From positions 558,001 to 622,000 of the forward strand of contig JAGTXK010000103.1 in the NCBI GenBank assembly GCA_019096195.1: a DNA stretch of 64,000 bases, given 5' to 3'. Under the pieces are notes generated by a model. It was not told where the DNA came from and made no database searches. It saw only the letters and a list, made by a program, of their open reading frames with translations. Below are positions 21,104-31,249 of the stretch, in pieces (the first letter of the stretch is position 1; each line of letters opens with the position of its first letter). Source of the stretch: Boletus sp. NGJ (taxonomy: Eukaryota > Basidiomycota > Agaricomycetes > Boletales > Boletaceae). The position numbers and the translations under genes were made by a program.

Positions 21104-22801
21104 TTACACCTCCCCCGGATCGTCTCTATACAACACGAATGCAAGGTATTTCGGCTTCTCGATATACGGCACGTATACACATTCACATCCTGGTCCGCGT
21201 CCCAAATCGCGCTGGTAGTCGAGGATGGCCAAGGCGTATTGTCGATCTGGCAAGTTTAGGAACGTGAAGTGGTCGATGAGCATGACTGGACCACGGGCCA
21301 CGAACGCTGAGGGGTTCGAAAATGCCGTTCGGGCCTGTGAAATGAAACCAAAAGTATCGGGTGTGGTCGCTGAGTTGGTGCTCTTCATCGTTGTCTAGGA
21401 ACTGATGTCGAGGTCGTCGTTTTTCGAGTCGGCCGAGGATGAACGTGAACATGTGTCCGTGGTGCAATGACGATGTGGTCGTGTTCACTGCTTTGCACGT
21501 CTTGGTCGCTATGCTCCTCCAAGTCTGTCTCCCGATCTTGTCTTTCTCCAGCATCCGGGCTTGAGCCTGTCTCCCTCTTCTTGCAATCGTCAGGTGCCCT
21601 CTGTACACTGTATCAGAGCAAGCAACACTTCTATTTACAAACCCCTGTGAGTTAGTATCATAGATGGATCCCCAAAACTATTGGGAATTGAAACATCAGC
21701 CAAAGCTTCCCTTGCAGCCAAATATCCCTCTATCAATGCCAGGAGGGCAGCACTATACTGCGACGAAGGCCCAGTCCAAACAAATAGTTCATGCCCCTGA
21801 ACATGCTGCAACAACGCCTCCATCAACTTCTGAAACGCAAATTTCCCTTCCCATACTGCACTGGCATGTGGATTCCAAAGATCCCCACGAGCGCATATGC
21901 CACTTCTTCGATGTGTGTCGTGCATTGGCCTGTGGCCCAGGACAGGCGTTGCACCACGTCAAAGGTGCCTGGGCTGAAGTAGCTGAGTCAGCTCGAGGGA
22001 ATATGTGTCACCGCCAGAATCGCCCGCCAGACAGGATTTTCCTCCTCTGGCACCCCGTCGTTTCGCCTGTCTTTGTCATTCCTCTCCTTCATAAACGCCC
22101 TCCACTCCAGTATAAAATTTGATGTTCTCTGGTGCAAACAATTCTTGGAGAGTCCATCCTCGCGTGAACCATTCGTCAGAACATGGCACAGATGGATTCA
22201 TCGAGTTTGGCTGTCTTTGTGGATGCAGCAGGTATCAGACCAGGCAAAGCAGCAGTGGAACGAGCAGGCTTTTGAGCAGAAGAGATGGAGTTTATGGAGG
22301 CCGGTGTGGGTGGAGATGTCGGGGACGTGGGTGGCAAGTGTTTGGGTGAGTGTGGTCTGGTGGGAGGGTGATTAAATTGATGCAGAAAGTGGTCGTGGGT
22401 GGGCATGGACATGCAACACGCGAGCAGGCAAGGGACATAGCTCACCATCTTGGATCAGCGCGTCGGCAAACCTGCAGACCATAGGCATATCGTGAAACGT
22501 AGGTTCACCATCTGCGAGCCATCGATGCGAAAATATAGCATGTTTGACGAACTTGAAGATGGTGTGTCACATCACGCTGCGACGCGTTTTGGCGCAACGG
22601 GTGTTTTTGGAGATGGACGGTGAGAATGGGACGATAGTATCGAGCGACGTCGGACCTGGATACCAAGTGGAGGGTGTGGAAATCGATGAGGTGGATTGGG
22701 ATTTGGTTAGCGATGAATTCGGTGAGGGTATCGGACCAGATTTTGGGTAACATTACGGTAAATTGACCCTCGATCTTGTGGGTAGACATTGAACTACTCA
22801 T
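21104..22801 (-). pseudogene. HET-domain (heterokaryon-incompatibility type) protein gene, probably decayed
   Basis: Minus-strand pieces follow the HET family order. The N-terminal lead is PIHLIDFHTLHLVSRSDV (22,690). Then come FKFVKHAIFSHRWLADGEP (22,550-22,510), FAWSDTCCIHKDS (22,240), WFTRGWTLQELFAPENIKFY (22,170-22,110) and TTHIEEVAYALVGIFGIHMP (21,930-21,870). A C-terminal part follows (LLQHVQGHELFVWTG, then YALAILDYQRDLG near 21,230). The domain is known in fungi from non-self recognition and cell death. Some frame changes can be introns, for example GTGAGC at about 22,450. The change at about 21,855 inside the YGKG/KFAFQ region looks like a one-base loss, so I call it a likely pseudogene. 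Confidence 0.7.
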
Positions 22802-23173
22802 CCATCAATCTGGTCGACCCGGGTGAAGTAGATGAGAAGCCGACAATCGTGAGTTCGACTTGTAGCTCTCGATATGGCAGTGGCCGACAATCGTGGTTTG
22901 GCCAACCTTGCCGAATGAAAGGATATACTGCTACCGAAGACTTGACTAATCACTGGTTCCCAAAGACAGTCTGCTTTCAACTTGGTGCATTTATGAACAG
23001 ACTCGAATGTATACATCTGTCTTGGTAAAGTAATTATCTGGAGGCTGGGTGAAATAAAACTTATCGACAAGAGTGACATTAGGTCACTATTTTACCGTCA
23101 GATAACGGTCTGCGAGATACACATGTCAATAATTGGAGAGAATTATGCCAGATACACGTACTCAAACTGAAAA
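22802..23173. other. Intergenic, between HET and RNase H-like genes
   Basis: No feature seen apart from short unremarkable frames. Confidence 0.3.
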
Positions 23174-24019
23174 CTAAACTGGTCTGACTGTATGACCTTT
23201 CGCAGCAAACACAGCAAGTCCATCTCCATCGGCAAGTTCGTTGTGAGTACGGCTGATACGCCAAAAGGCGATTTGAACACCGTATGTCTGTGCGTAGCGC
23301 TCAACAGCCGCATCGAGTCTCTGAAAGAGATCGAGATTCTTGGGTCTCTTTCCTGATGAGTTGCGCCATCTGTTGCTCTGTTCGGGGAGATGAGACGGGA
23401 ATGGTGGACGTGAACAAGTGTGGCTCACCTTCCAAGTAGGAACCCACTCGGTCGTGCCCAACAGGACATACTCCGAGTCAGACGTGATGACCCAAGTAAC
23501 CTTGTCACCCGCGTCCCTGTGCATTTCTGTAGGCTTACCAGGCTCGTCCTTCGAATAGTCTTCGGATTCGGCTAACTTGCGGATACCTTGCAGCGCAGCA
23601 AGGAGCTCTGCACGCTGAGAGGTACGGACAGAAGAAGGATTGATGTCGTCGTCGATGGGGATGGCCCAATGCATCGTCATCAGGTCACTCCCAATCGCGA
23701 TCCCAATACCAGCCGTCGCCCCGTCTTGACCATTACCCAAACACGCGCCATCGACGAACGCGATTTTGTAACAATGACACGGTCTGGGAGGCGATTCGTC
23801 ATCGTCACCTAAAAGGGAACGATACGGACGGCGAGCGGCTGCCAAGCGCTGTCTCTCGGTGCAAGCACAACAATAAGCTAAGAAGCGGCCGCAGTGCCAA
23901 CAGTCAAGAAGGAGATCTTCTGTGGGGATGCTTTGCGCGGTTTCACAAAAGACGAGACGGTGCGCGACGACATCTTGACAACGTCCTGGGTCGTTGAGGG
24001 CACGACGAAGAGCAAGCAT
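23174..24019 (-). CDS. RNase H-like protein with cysteine-rich N-terminus, copy 1
   Basis: About 264 residues. The N-terminus carries paired cysteines (CWHCGRFLAYCCACTERQR). The RNase H fold begins at FVDGACLGNGQDGATAGIG (first Asp), continues with TSQRAELLAAL (Glu) and WVITSDSEYVLLG (second Asp) and ends with RTHNELAD (last Asp). All four acidic positions expected of RNase HI are present. A 51-bp intron (GTGAGC...ACAG) at 23,378-23,428 sits after WVPTWK. Its length being a multiple of three keeps the frame open if unspliced. RNase H cuts RNA in RNA-DNA hybrids; this family's real role is unknown to me. Copy 2 lies next to it on the same strand with an intron of the same length at the same site. 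The C-terminus differs from copy 2 and may be extended by an unrecognised intron. Confidence 0.75.
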   Translation of the reverse strand: MLALRRALNDPGRCQDVVAHRLVFCETAQSIPTEDLLLDCWHCGRFLAYCCACTERQRLAAARRPYRSLLGDDDESPPRPCHCYKIAFVDGACLGNGQDGATAGIGIAIGSDLMTMHWAIPIDDDINPSSVRTSQRAELLAALQGIRKLAESEDYSKDEPGKPTEMHRDAGDKVTWVITSDSEYVLLGTTEWVPTWKVSHTCSRPPFPSHLPEQSNRWRNSSGKRPKNLDLFQRLDAAVERYAQTYGVQIAFWRISRTHNELADGDGLAVFAAKGHTVRPV

Positions 24020-24606
24020 GAAGATGATGGTTCAAGTCGAGGGTCAGGCGTCGCGACGCGGTCGAGCCTGGGTGGCTGTTGCAGGTGACACCTTGCGGTG
24101 GTGAACGAGGGTATATGAAGACCAAAGCGGGCTGGTGCTCGACGGACAAGGGACGAGGCGAGTCGGTTCCGAATAACCGGCTATCTTATCAAAGTTTGAC
24201 TGCAAAAAGAATGAGCGGTTTGCGAGAGTCTAGTCCGTCTGGTTTATCCGATCACGTCCCTTGTTGGTCAGTTCGCAAGTGACAAACTGAATGTTGGTAC
24301 AGCTTGGCCTTATCCAAGTGAATGTCTGGTTTTTCCGGTCCAAACGGCAAGGACATGGTTGCGCATACCGGGACACAGCTCATTGCCTCTTGCCAGTGAT
24401 GCTGCCGCGTTGACTCGCATGAACCATATATCAATATGAAAGTGGAACTAGATACTTCTAGTCCATTAGCAACATGTTTAATGCGGTCCAATGACTGGGT
24501 AGTGCTAGTGAAATTCGATCATCAAATATTCGAGTGAATAACCTGAACTCAGAGAACGGAGCTCGTTTTATAATAGCGTCTGTTGACAACGACACATCGT
24601 TCAGGA
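24020..24606. other. Intergenic between RNase H-like copies
   Basis: No gene seen. It presumably holds the promoter of copy 1 and the 3-prime end of copy 2. Confidence 0.35.
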
Positions 24607-25510
24607 TTATGCGGGGACGCAATCGCACTGTAAGGAAAATAACGTTAGTGAGAGAGAAACGAGCTGGATCTACATACACTTGCAGGTTTTCCTCGAGTGT
24701 CTGGCCCCTCGCAGCAATCCCAGCCAATGCGTCTGCAATCGTATTGTATTCGCGACTAATACGCCAAAATGCGATCTGAACATCGTATACACGCTCGTAC
24801 TGCTCAACAGTGGCGTCGAGGATTCGGAAAAGGTCAAGATTCTTTGGTTTCCTTTTGGACGAGGTGCGCCACCCGTTGTTCTTATCGGAATTAGATGGGA
24901 ATGGCGGACTTGAACAACAAAGCTTGCTCACCTTCCAAACAGGGAGCCATTCGGTCATGCCAGATACGACATACTCGGAGTCAGATGCAATGACCCAAGC
25001 ATCTGTCAAGTTTTGCTGGAAACTGGGCGTGCACTTGTTCGCCGCAGCAGCTTCATACTCACCCAGTTTACGTATGCCATTAATGGCGGCAAGTAGCTCT
25101 GCACGCTGGGAGGTACGGACGGGGGAGGGATCGATGAGGTCATCGATGGGGATGGCCGACTGCATGGTCAAAGATTTTGCACCAATGGCGACACCGATGC
25201 CAGCAGTGGCACCATCCTGGCCATTACCGAGATACGCACCATCTACAAAAGCCATCTTGTAGTGATGACATGGCTTGTAAAAATCGGGGTCCGTTGAAAA
25301 AAATCAATTGCGCACATCTTCTGCACGCCGTCTTTCGGTGCATGAACAGCAATATGCTAGAAAGCGACGACAGCTCTCGCATTCGAGGATGCGTTCGTCT
25401 GTGGGCATGGTTAGGGTACCTTCGCAGAAAATGAGACGGTGTCCGACGACATTTTGACAACGTTCTGGGTCGTTGAGGACTCGCAGAATCGTTTGTCGCT
25501 GAACGGACAT
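24607..25510 (-). pseudogene. RNase H-like protein, copy 2 (one in-frame stop)
   Basis: Start MSVQRQTILRVLNDPERC at 25,510, followed by the same cysteine-rich segment (CESCRRFLAYCCSCTERRR). An in-frame TGA then occurs at about 25,305, before the frame resumes as KPCHHYKMAFVDGAYLG. The catalytic acidic residues are all kept (FVDGA, SQRAELL, SDSEYVV, NTIAD). Intron 1 (24,881-24,931, 51 bp) matches copy 1 in place and length. A second intron (24,628-24,679) has a good branch CACTAAC and CTTACAG end, after which the protein stops as CDCVPA. Apart from the single stop everything looks functional, so this is either a very young pseudogene or a gene whose true start lies downstream of the TGA (MAFVDG at 25,255). 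Confidence 0.65.
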
Positions 25511-25800
25511 GGTTGTTGTGTCCAAGACATATATTCTACTGGACGGCCCTGTCTATAGACGTGATGGCAACCGTAAAAGGCGAGCAGTAGCGGGGTGACT
25601 CGATTGATTACCAAATCGGGCGAGGGTGAGCGAAGCGGTCCTCCTCGCTCCTGTTTCTTGAACCCGCACAGCAACGACCCAAACCAACCGTTTCCACAGG
25701 TGTTCTTGCATTCACTTACAAGTTCACCATCTTCTTCCTTATCCTTATCCTACAAAGGACGAGGATTCCCTAGTACTCTAGTTCAAGCCTGATCCCATTA
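25511..25800. promoter_or_regulatory. Divergent intergenic region of RNase H copy 2 and BCAS3-like gene
   Basis: These 290 bp separate two divergently transcribed genes and must hold both promoters. A pyrimidine-rich stretch (CACCATCTTCTTCCTTATCC near 25,730) lies 70 bp upstream of the BCAS3-like start, as is common before fungal transcription starts. I see no TATA box. Confidence 0.35.
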
Positions 25801-28800
25801 ATGCCATCGAGCAACAACCCCAATGTTCACCGCCAAGCCACTCCGGATTCCCCTCCCTACTTTCGTCCATTGTTACAGCTTGATAATTCTCCTTCTTGGA
25901 CTGCAGAACGCCTCACTCTCGCTCATCCCGATAGACCTGGACCATCTGACTCTGCGTCGAACATCCAGCTTCCGAGTCATATTCAACACGTGACCGTAGT
26001 GCCCATAGCCGACGACGACGACGACGACGACCCTCCAACCAAACACGAGGGTCATGTCGTCTCCGTCTCCCCACTCCAAGTCGTGTCGCCCTTCCCTCGT
26101 TCAGCCTCCAGTGCGTTATCGCTGTCGCCACCCACGTGGCACGGTCATACTAGATCACCCGTCCTAGCTCGGTGAGTGGTCTGCTCACAGACTTGTTTCC
26201 CGATAGTAGTCTATGATCCGAAAGCATGTTGTCCCATTCCCATTTGATTGCCTCCACGTTGTCACCCCCTTCCTTCATTCCAGACGCCTGCCCCTTCACT
26301 TGCCCTATATATGTACAGGTCTTGCCGCCACACGTGCCCAACAAACACGCCTTGCCTATCCTTCTCCCTCTCAACCATCTTCAACATTGGTGAATTTACT
26401 GAACCGTCCTTTCTAGCCAACCGACGATGCTCGAGAACTTTTCTCGTACAGTTCGCAACTACGTTCCGACTTCCATCCCTGTCCCCACTGCCGCGCCTTC
26501 TCCACCCCGAGTCTCTAGGCCTGTTTCGTTTGGGAACTTCATGGGTGTCAATCTGGGACATTCACTCTCTCATTCCACGGAACGAGAGTCCTCAGCCGAG
26601 TCTCCGTCGGATAGGCGCCGAATGCGCCAATCGCCGAGTCAGCATTTCTCGGGAGTGAAAGCCTCTCTTCTCGACTCACCGGACGCACAAACGGCCATTC
26701 TTGGCCCAGAGGACGGGGATGTCGTTCACGGAAACCATCTCTTGACTGAGTACCCTACCGTTGCTGAAGGAGATAACGTTCTATGGTCTCGCTGGGACAG
26801 CATACCTCAACCCAATTCGAAACCTCGGTAAGGATTTCCTTCCTATGCTATGATTGGCCATGGACTGCGCTCATCCCTCAGTTTTATAGGCGTGTTCTCT
26901 TCCTCGGCTACTCTTATGGGTTCCAGGTGTGGGACTGCACAAATTTAGCTTCTGTCTCGGAGCTGTTGAACCTTTCTGGTCCTACATGGGGGCGCGTTAC
27001 CTTTGCTGGTGTTCTCCCACCACCTCTTGCAGACGATGGCCAACTCATCAGCCTGAGGCCCCTGATTGGCGTAATGTAAGCTGGTTTAATTATCCGTTTC
27101 CCCCTGTTGACGCGGATCACCCTCTAGCTCCAATACACGAAGCCAATCTATAATGCTTATTTATTCATTACGTTCCCACGAAGTGGTCAAGCGGCTTCCA
27201 TTCCACAATGTATTGTCTTTTGCTTCAAATAGCCTTTTTACTGTTGTTGTGAGTCCCAAAAAGCTTTTTTTTTTTCATCCCGGCGAAGTATTCACGAATC
27301 ACGTTCCAGAGCACAACCCACCCACCCACTCTTCATGTTCTGTCCTCGGCATCATTAACCATACTACATACTATTTCTTCCTCTGCCATACTTGCTTACG
27401 GTCGTACATCAACACATAAACCAAATACCAACAACACTGTATCACTATCAGCCATAGACACGCATGATTTGGACGACGTCTCGACTTCAGACGACCTCGC
27501 TCCCATCTATTCCCTATCTCATCGTCTTCTCGCGTTCGCTGCCCAACCACCCCGTTCAGATTCACCACATGGTTCCACCGCACTACAGCCACGCACGGAT
27601 TCCCGAGCTTCCTCAACCCCGTTTGGTATCTCTCAAGCGGACCTCGGAAATGCCGCGATGAAAGTCGGAGGGTCCGTCTTGAGTGGCGTGAAATCGCTGG
27701 GCGGGATGGCTTATAATGCCGCGACCGAGTACGCGAAATCGCGTTCGGGTGTGTCGCCTGCAACGCCACGCACACGCGAAGACTCGACGCGGCGTCTTCT
27801 CTCCACACAGGGGGACCAGCCGGCCTCCGTGATGCGCGGAGTGAGCAATCTCTTCTTTTCGCGAAGCGCGCCTTCAGCGAGCAGCGGAAACCCTGCTCAA
27901 GATCAGGTTGACGGACATGAACATGCCCATCTCCGAGGCGCCAGTACGACTGGCGACGCCACGCCCTCGAGCGACACCGAAGACGGGCGTGACGCTTGGC
28001 GTGCGCAGAATACGTTTCCTTCTGGCTCTTACGTCAGAATCCTCGATCTAGGACCGCTCGTGAATAGCTATGCTTCGTCGCATCCCCAAGTCATCACCGA
28101 GTTCGTCGCTGCCAAGCATCAGCCAATCAGCCATCTCACGTTTACGCGCGACGGGAACGCGCTTCTCGTTGGGCCCAAGGACGGACAGGTCGTGCGTGTC
28201 TTTCAACTTCGACGATGTGCGCATGTGTTGAGAGGGCTGAGCGGTGGGGTGGCGAGTGGGTGTAACGTGGGTGGTGGTGGGAATGGGAAGGAAGGAAATA
28301 ACGCTATTGCTGGCGCTGGACTTGGGTCGGTTCCTGTTCCGAGTTGGACACCACCCCCGAGTCCGGAGGAGGACGCACCGTGGCACGTGTATAGTCTTCG
28401 TCGCGGTCGTACGTCCGCCATCATTCAAGATATGGAGGTCTCTCCGGACGGACGATGGGTCGCTGTTGGGACAGGCAAGGGCACAGTACACGTCTTTGCG
28501 ATCAATCCGTACGGGGGACAGCCTGATCTCAGGAGTCACATGGACACCAAGATATGGAACGTCGAGAAGCCTGTGAGTGTCCTGACTTGCTTTCTCTCTT
28601 TCAAGATTGAGACTGACGTCTTGTGCGTTTTGCACAGCAGCCACTTTCTGTGGAGCTGGCTCCCATCGTGCGGTTGCGTTCGACACGCGCAACCGGCGCC
28701 GATGGTTTTCATTCTGATCTCTCATTCACGTTCGTCTGGGGTAACGAGATGACGATGCCCATGAGCCTCTTACCACCCCAGATGGCTTCGTCGCCCAGCA

Positions 28801-30170
28801 CGTCGTCGGGTCGCTCAGATCTCCCCTCATCCCATTCCCCCCACCGCCACCACAATTTCAAGGACGTGCTGGTGTTCGATGCGTCCGGGGGCGTGTTGTC
28901 CTTGCGACGCATCACGCTCGAGCAACGACCTCGCGAATTCGGGATCCCGTTCTCGTCGCCCATTGCATCTTTCGCGACGAGCATCTCGTTACCCGGTGCC
29001 GGTGCTGCGGGTCGCCTGAGTGCGTCGCCGCCGACGCATACGCCAAGTACCAGGGACGCAGCTAGGAAGCGCTCGGGTTTGACTCAGCAGATGCTCGAAG
29101 CGGCGACCGAGTTGGTAGGAAAGGAGAGTACTGTGGCGACGTGGCAGTTGAAACGACGTCATGATTGGGGGGAGGTGAAACGTGTAGTGCATGAGATTGG
29201 AGATCAACCAAAGCCTGGATTGTCCAAGTTCGTCTCTTCTCCCTTGCTTGTGTATTGACTCGTTGACGTGAGTCGTTCTCGATACAGCCCGCTTGCGCAT
29301 GCGGAATTGTCGACGTGTGCGCGTACACCGGGTCTCGTGCCCCGTTCAATATATCTCTCGCATCAATTCTTGTTTTATACCCTTGGCGAGGATTATCATG
29401 CGCTTGTTCGACGACACCGATTGGCTATCTCCGGCGCCAAGATTGACGTGCGGAAAGAAGTCGAGGCGAGCGCTTTTGCTGGGTCCAGCGAGGCACATTT
29501 CGTCGAGGACATGGCCTTTCCGTCCGATCACCCGCACGCCCGATCCCATTCCCATTCCCGCTCTCGTTCGCACTCTCATGCGCATCATCACCATCATTTA
29601 CACGCACACGTCGCATCGTCGTTTGACGAACCGTTGGCGAGCGCGATGAGCGTTGAGATGGCGCATGATCCCAGTGCGAGAGGAGGGCGTGTGACGATTC
29701 CGATGTTGCCGAATGGTGCAGCGCAACAGACAGTCCGGGCGAGGACGGGGACGCGTGCGGCGTTGTCTGGGATGAGTGTGAGTAGAGGGATTCCGATAAT
29801 GGTGATGGAGGGTGTTGGGGGGATGATTCGAAGGGAGATGGATCGGGTGAAAGGTGGGCGCGCGATACGGGGTGTACGTAGCGGAGGTGAGGACGGAGAG
29901 GGACGGGTACCGCTCCAGTTCGATGAGCACGATGAGGACTTTGGGGAAGGTGTACCGGTGGGTGAGGGCGAGGGACATGGTGATGGCGATGGCGAGCATT
30001 TGTGGCGAGCATGGAGTGAGGAGGATAAGTTGGCGGTTGATGAGGCGGAGAGGTTTGACGATGTACTTGGGATCATGGACGAGGATCAGCTGCCTGCGTC
30101 TGTCCCTGCCACTACAGGCATGGGTGCGAGCGCTGGTGCTGATCAGAGCTTGTGGCACGGCGCAGCATAA
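25801..30170 (+). CDS. BCAS3-like WD40 beta-propeller protein (seven exons)
   Basis: Exons I place by splice sites and frame: 25,801-26,171; 26,417-26,827; 26,890-27,075; 27,128-27,248; 27,310-28,572; 28,638-29,227; 29,288-30,170. The N-terminus is disordered. The propeller reads VLFLGYSYGFQVWDC, then MLIYSLRSHEVVKRLP, PPTLHVLSSASLTILHTIS, HQPISHLTFTRDGNALLVG and IQDMEVSPDGRWVAVGTGKG. The BCAS3 C-terminal domain reads PRSIYLSHQFLFYTLGEDYH. A His/Ser/Arg-rich run (SHSHAHHHHHLHAHV) follows, then a long disordered tail ending GADQSLWHGAA. In animals BCAS3 binds phosphoinositides on early autophagosomal membranes together with PHAF1; the fungal role is inferred to be related. All junctions keep frame and no stop interrupts it, so it looks intact. 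A broken copy lies just downstream. Confidence 0.88.
28573..28640 (+). other. BCAS3-like intron 5 with NAGNAG acceptor
   Basis: The intron starts GTGAGTGTCC at 28,573 and ends GCACAGCAG. Splicing at either CAG (28,637 or 28,640) keeps frame and adds or drops one glutamine. The decayed copy keeps only one CAG at the matching place (CACTACAGCCACTTTCC). Confidence 0.6.
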
Positions 30171-31100
30171 TTACTTGCACGACAACGCGACGAGCTTTCA
30201 TCCGCCTCTGCCAGTGATCGTCAGCCGTCCTCGTAGACAGGGTGGATGGTGTGTAGGAAATAGGGATGGTTGGTGTACAAGATGTATTTAGAAAGTGAAA
30301 GATGAATGTGTTGTAGTCCACGTCGTGAGCGTCCTGCATGTCAGTGGATATATTAGGTTATCGTTCAGTCCTGGTACTGTACAGTATGCACGAACCTTAT
30401 CTCATACTCTTGGTCCACTATCGCGAATGATTTCTGCCGTTCCATCCCGCCTGATCAGCAACTGCGTCTTGCAATGGATTGCAACTGGATTTGAACCTGT
30501 GAGGTGCATTGTCTGTCATCTGCGTTATAACGCGCCTGAGAACACGATATCAGCCTCGCGCGCCGCAACAACTACACATGAGTTTGTGTTCACATCCGTC
30601 CAAAGTTTGATTGGATGGTCTTCTAGGTATTCTCGGGAAAGGCTGATCGAGGTTGGCTGGACTCTGAGCCGTTCTCTCAGCCAAGCTGACTTTTCATGAA
30701 CGTCCACACTCTCGCTTTTACACAATTCATTTCTTTTTGGCGAGGTCGCATCGAATCTCCAGGCTTGACCCGTCCAACTCATCCCGCCTGCATGGTAATT
30801 GTCCGCCTGGGTGACAGCGCACATACCATGCTTCGACCGCAGCGAGCCCCTTTGACGGAAAGCGAAACCGGCCTGTGGCGACGGAATCAAAAAAAAAAAA
30901 AAAAAAGGAGGCTGGTCGTTGCATCATTGTCACGTCCGGGAATAATCCAGTCCCCCAAGTCCTGCAGCAGATTCAGATGCAGGTGTTTTTCTGCATGCTC
31001 CTTGTTCCACCCCATGTTGAGGGTAGCTTGTATCTCCAACTGCACTGGTTCTCATTGCCAACATGACTGGATATTCGTTACTGTTATCAACAGTGTCCTC
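30171..31100. other. Intergenic, with a 17-base poly-A run
   Basis: 3-prime flank of the BCAS3-like gene. A poly-A run lies at 30,889-30,906. Frames in this region show no known motif. Confidence 0.4.
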
Positions 31101-31107
31101 GACCCGT

Positions 31108-31210
31108 GCGATCACAGACCCGCCCATCTTCTGCGTTCGTCTCCGAAAGCCGACCTCGGAGGTTACATTTTCTCGATGGCGCGTCTGTGCATCGGTGATT
31201 CAGCGTGAAC
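31108..31210 (+). pseudogene. OPT transporter exon scrap
   Basis: About 100 bp match the exon of the OPT transporter at 37,160-37,300. The peptide AHLLRSSPKADLGG parallels TAHLLRSSPKAVFGG, and the following text keeps a CIGD/CIND-like piece with the intervening bases lost. It directly precedes the broken BCAS3 copy. Confidence 0.7.
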
Positions 31211-31249
31211 AACATGTAAATTTTTTTTTTTGGGATGCCACGATGGGTC

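Noticed and set aside
29425-30158. Long minus-strand frames opposite the end of the BCAS3-like gene
   Set aside because: They are shadows of the GC-rich disordered tail; composition mirrors the plus-strand codons and no domain is seen.
30480-30500. tRNA-like T-arm (GGATTTGAACC)
   Set aside because: No matching acceptor, D or anticodon arms on either strand at the right spacing.
30889-31210. Retroposed (mRNA-derived) origin of the OPT/BCAS3 relic because of the nearby poly-A run
   Set aside because: The run lies upstream, not at a 3-prime end, and the BCAS3 relic still contains introns.
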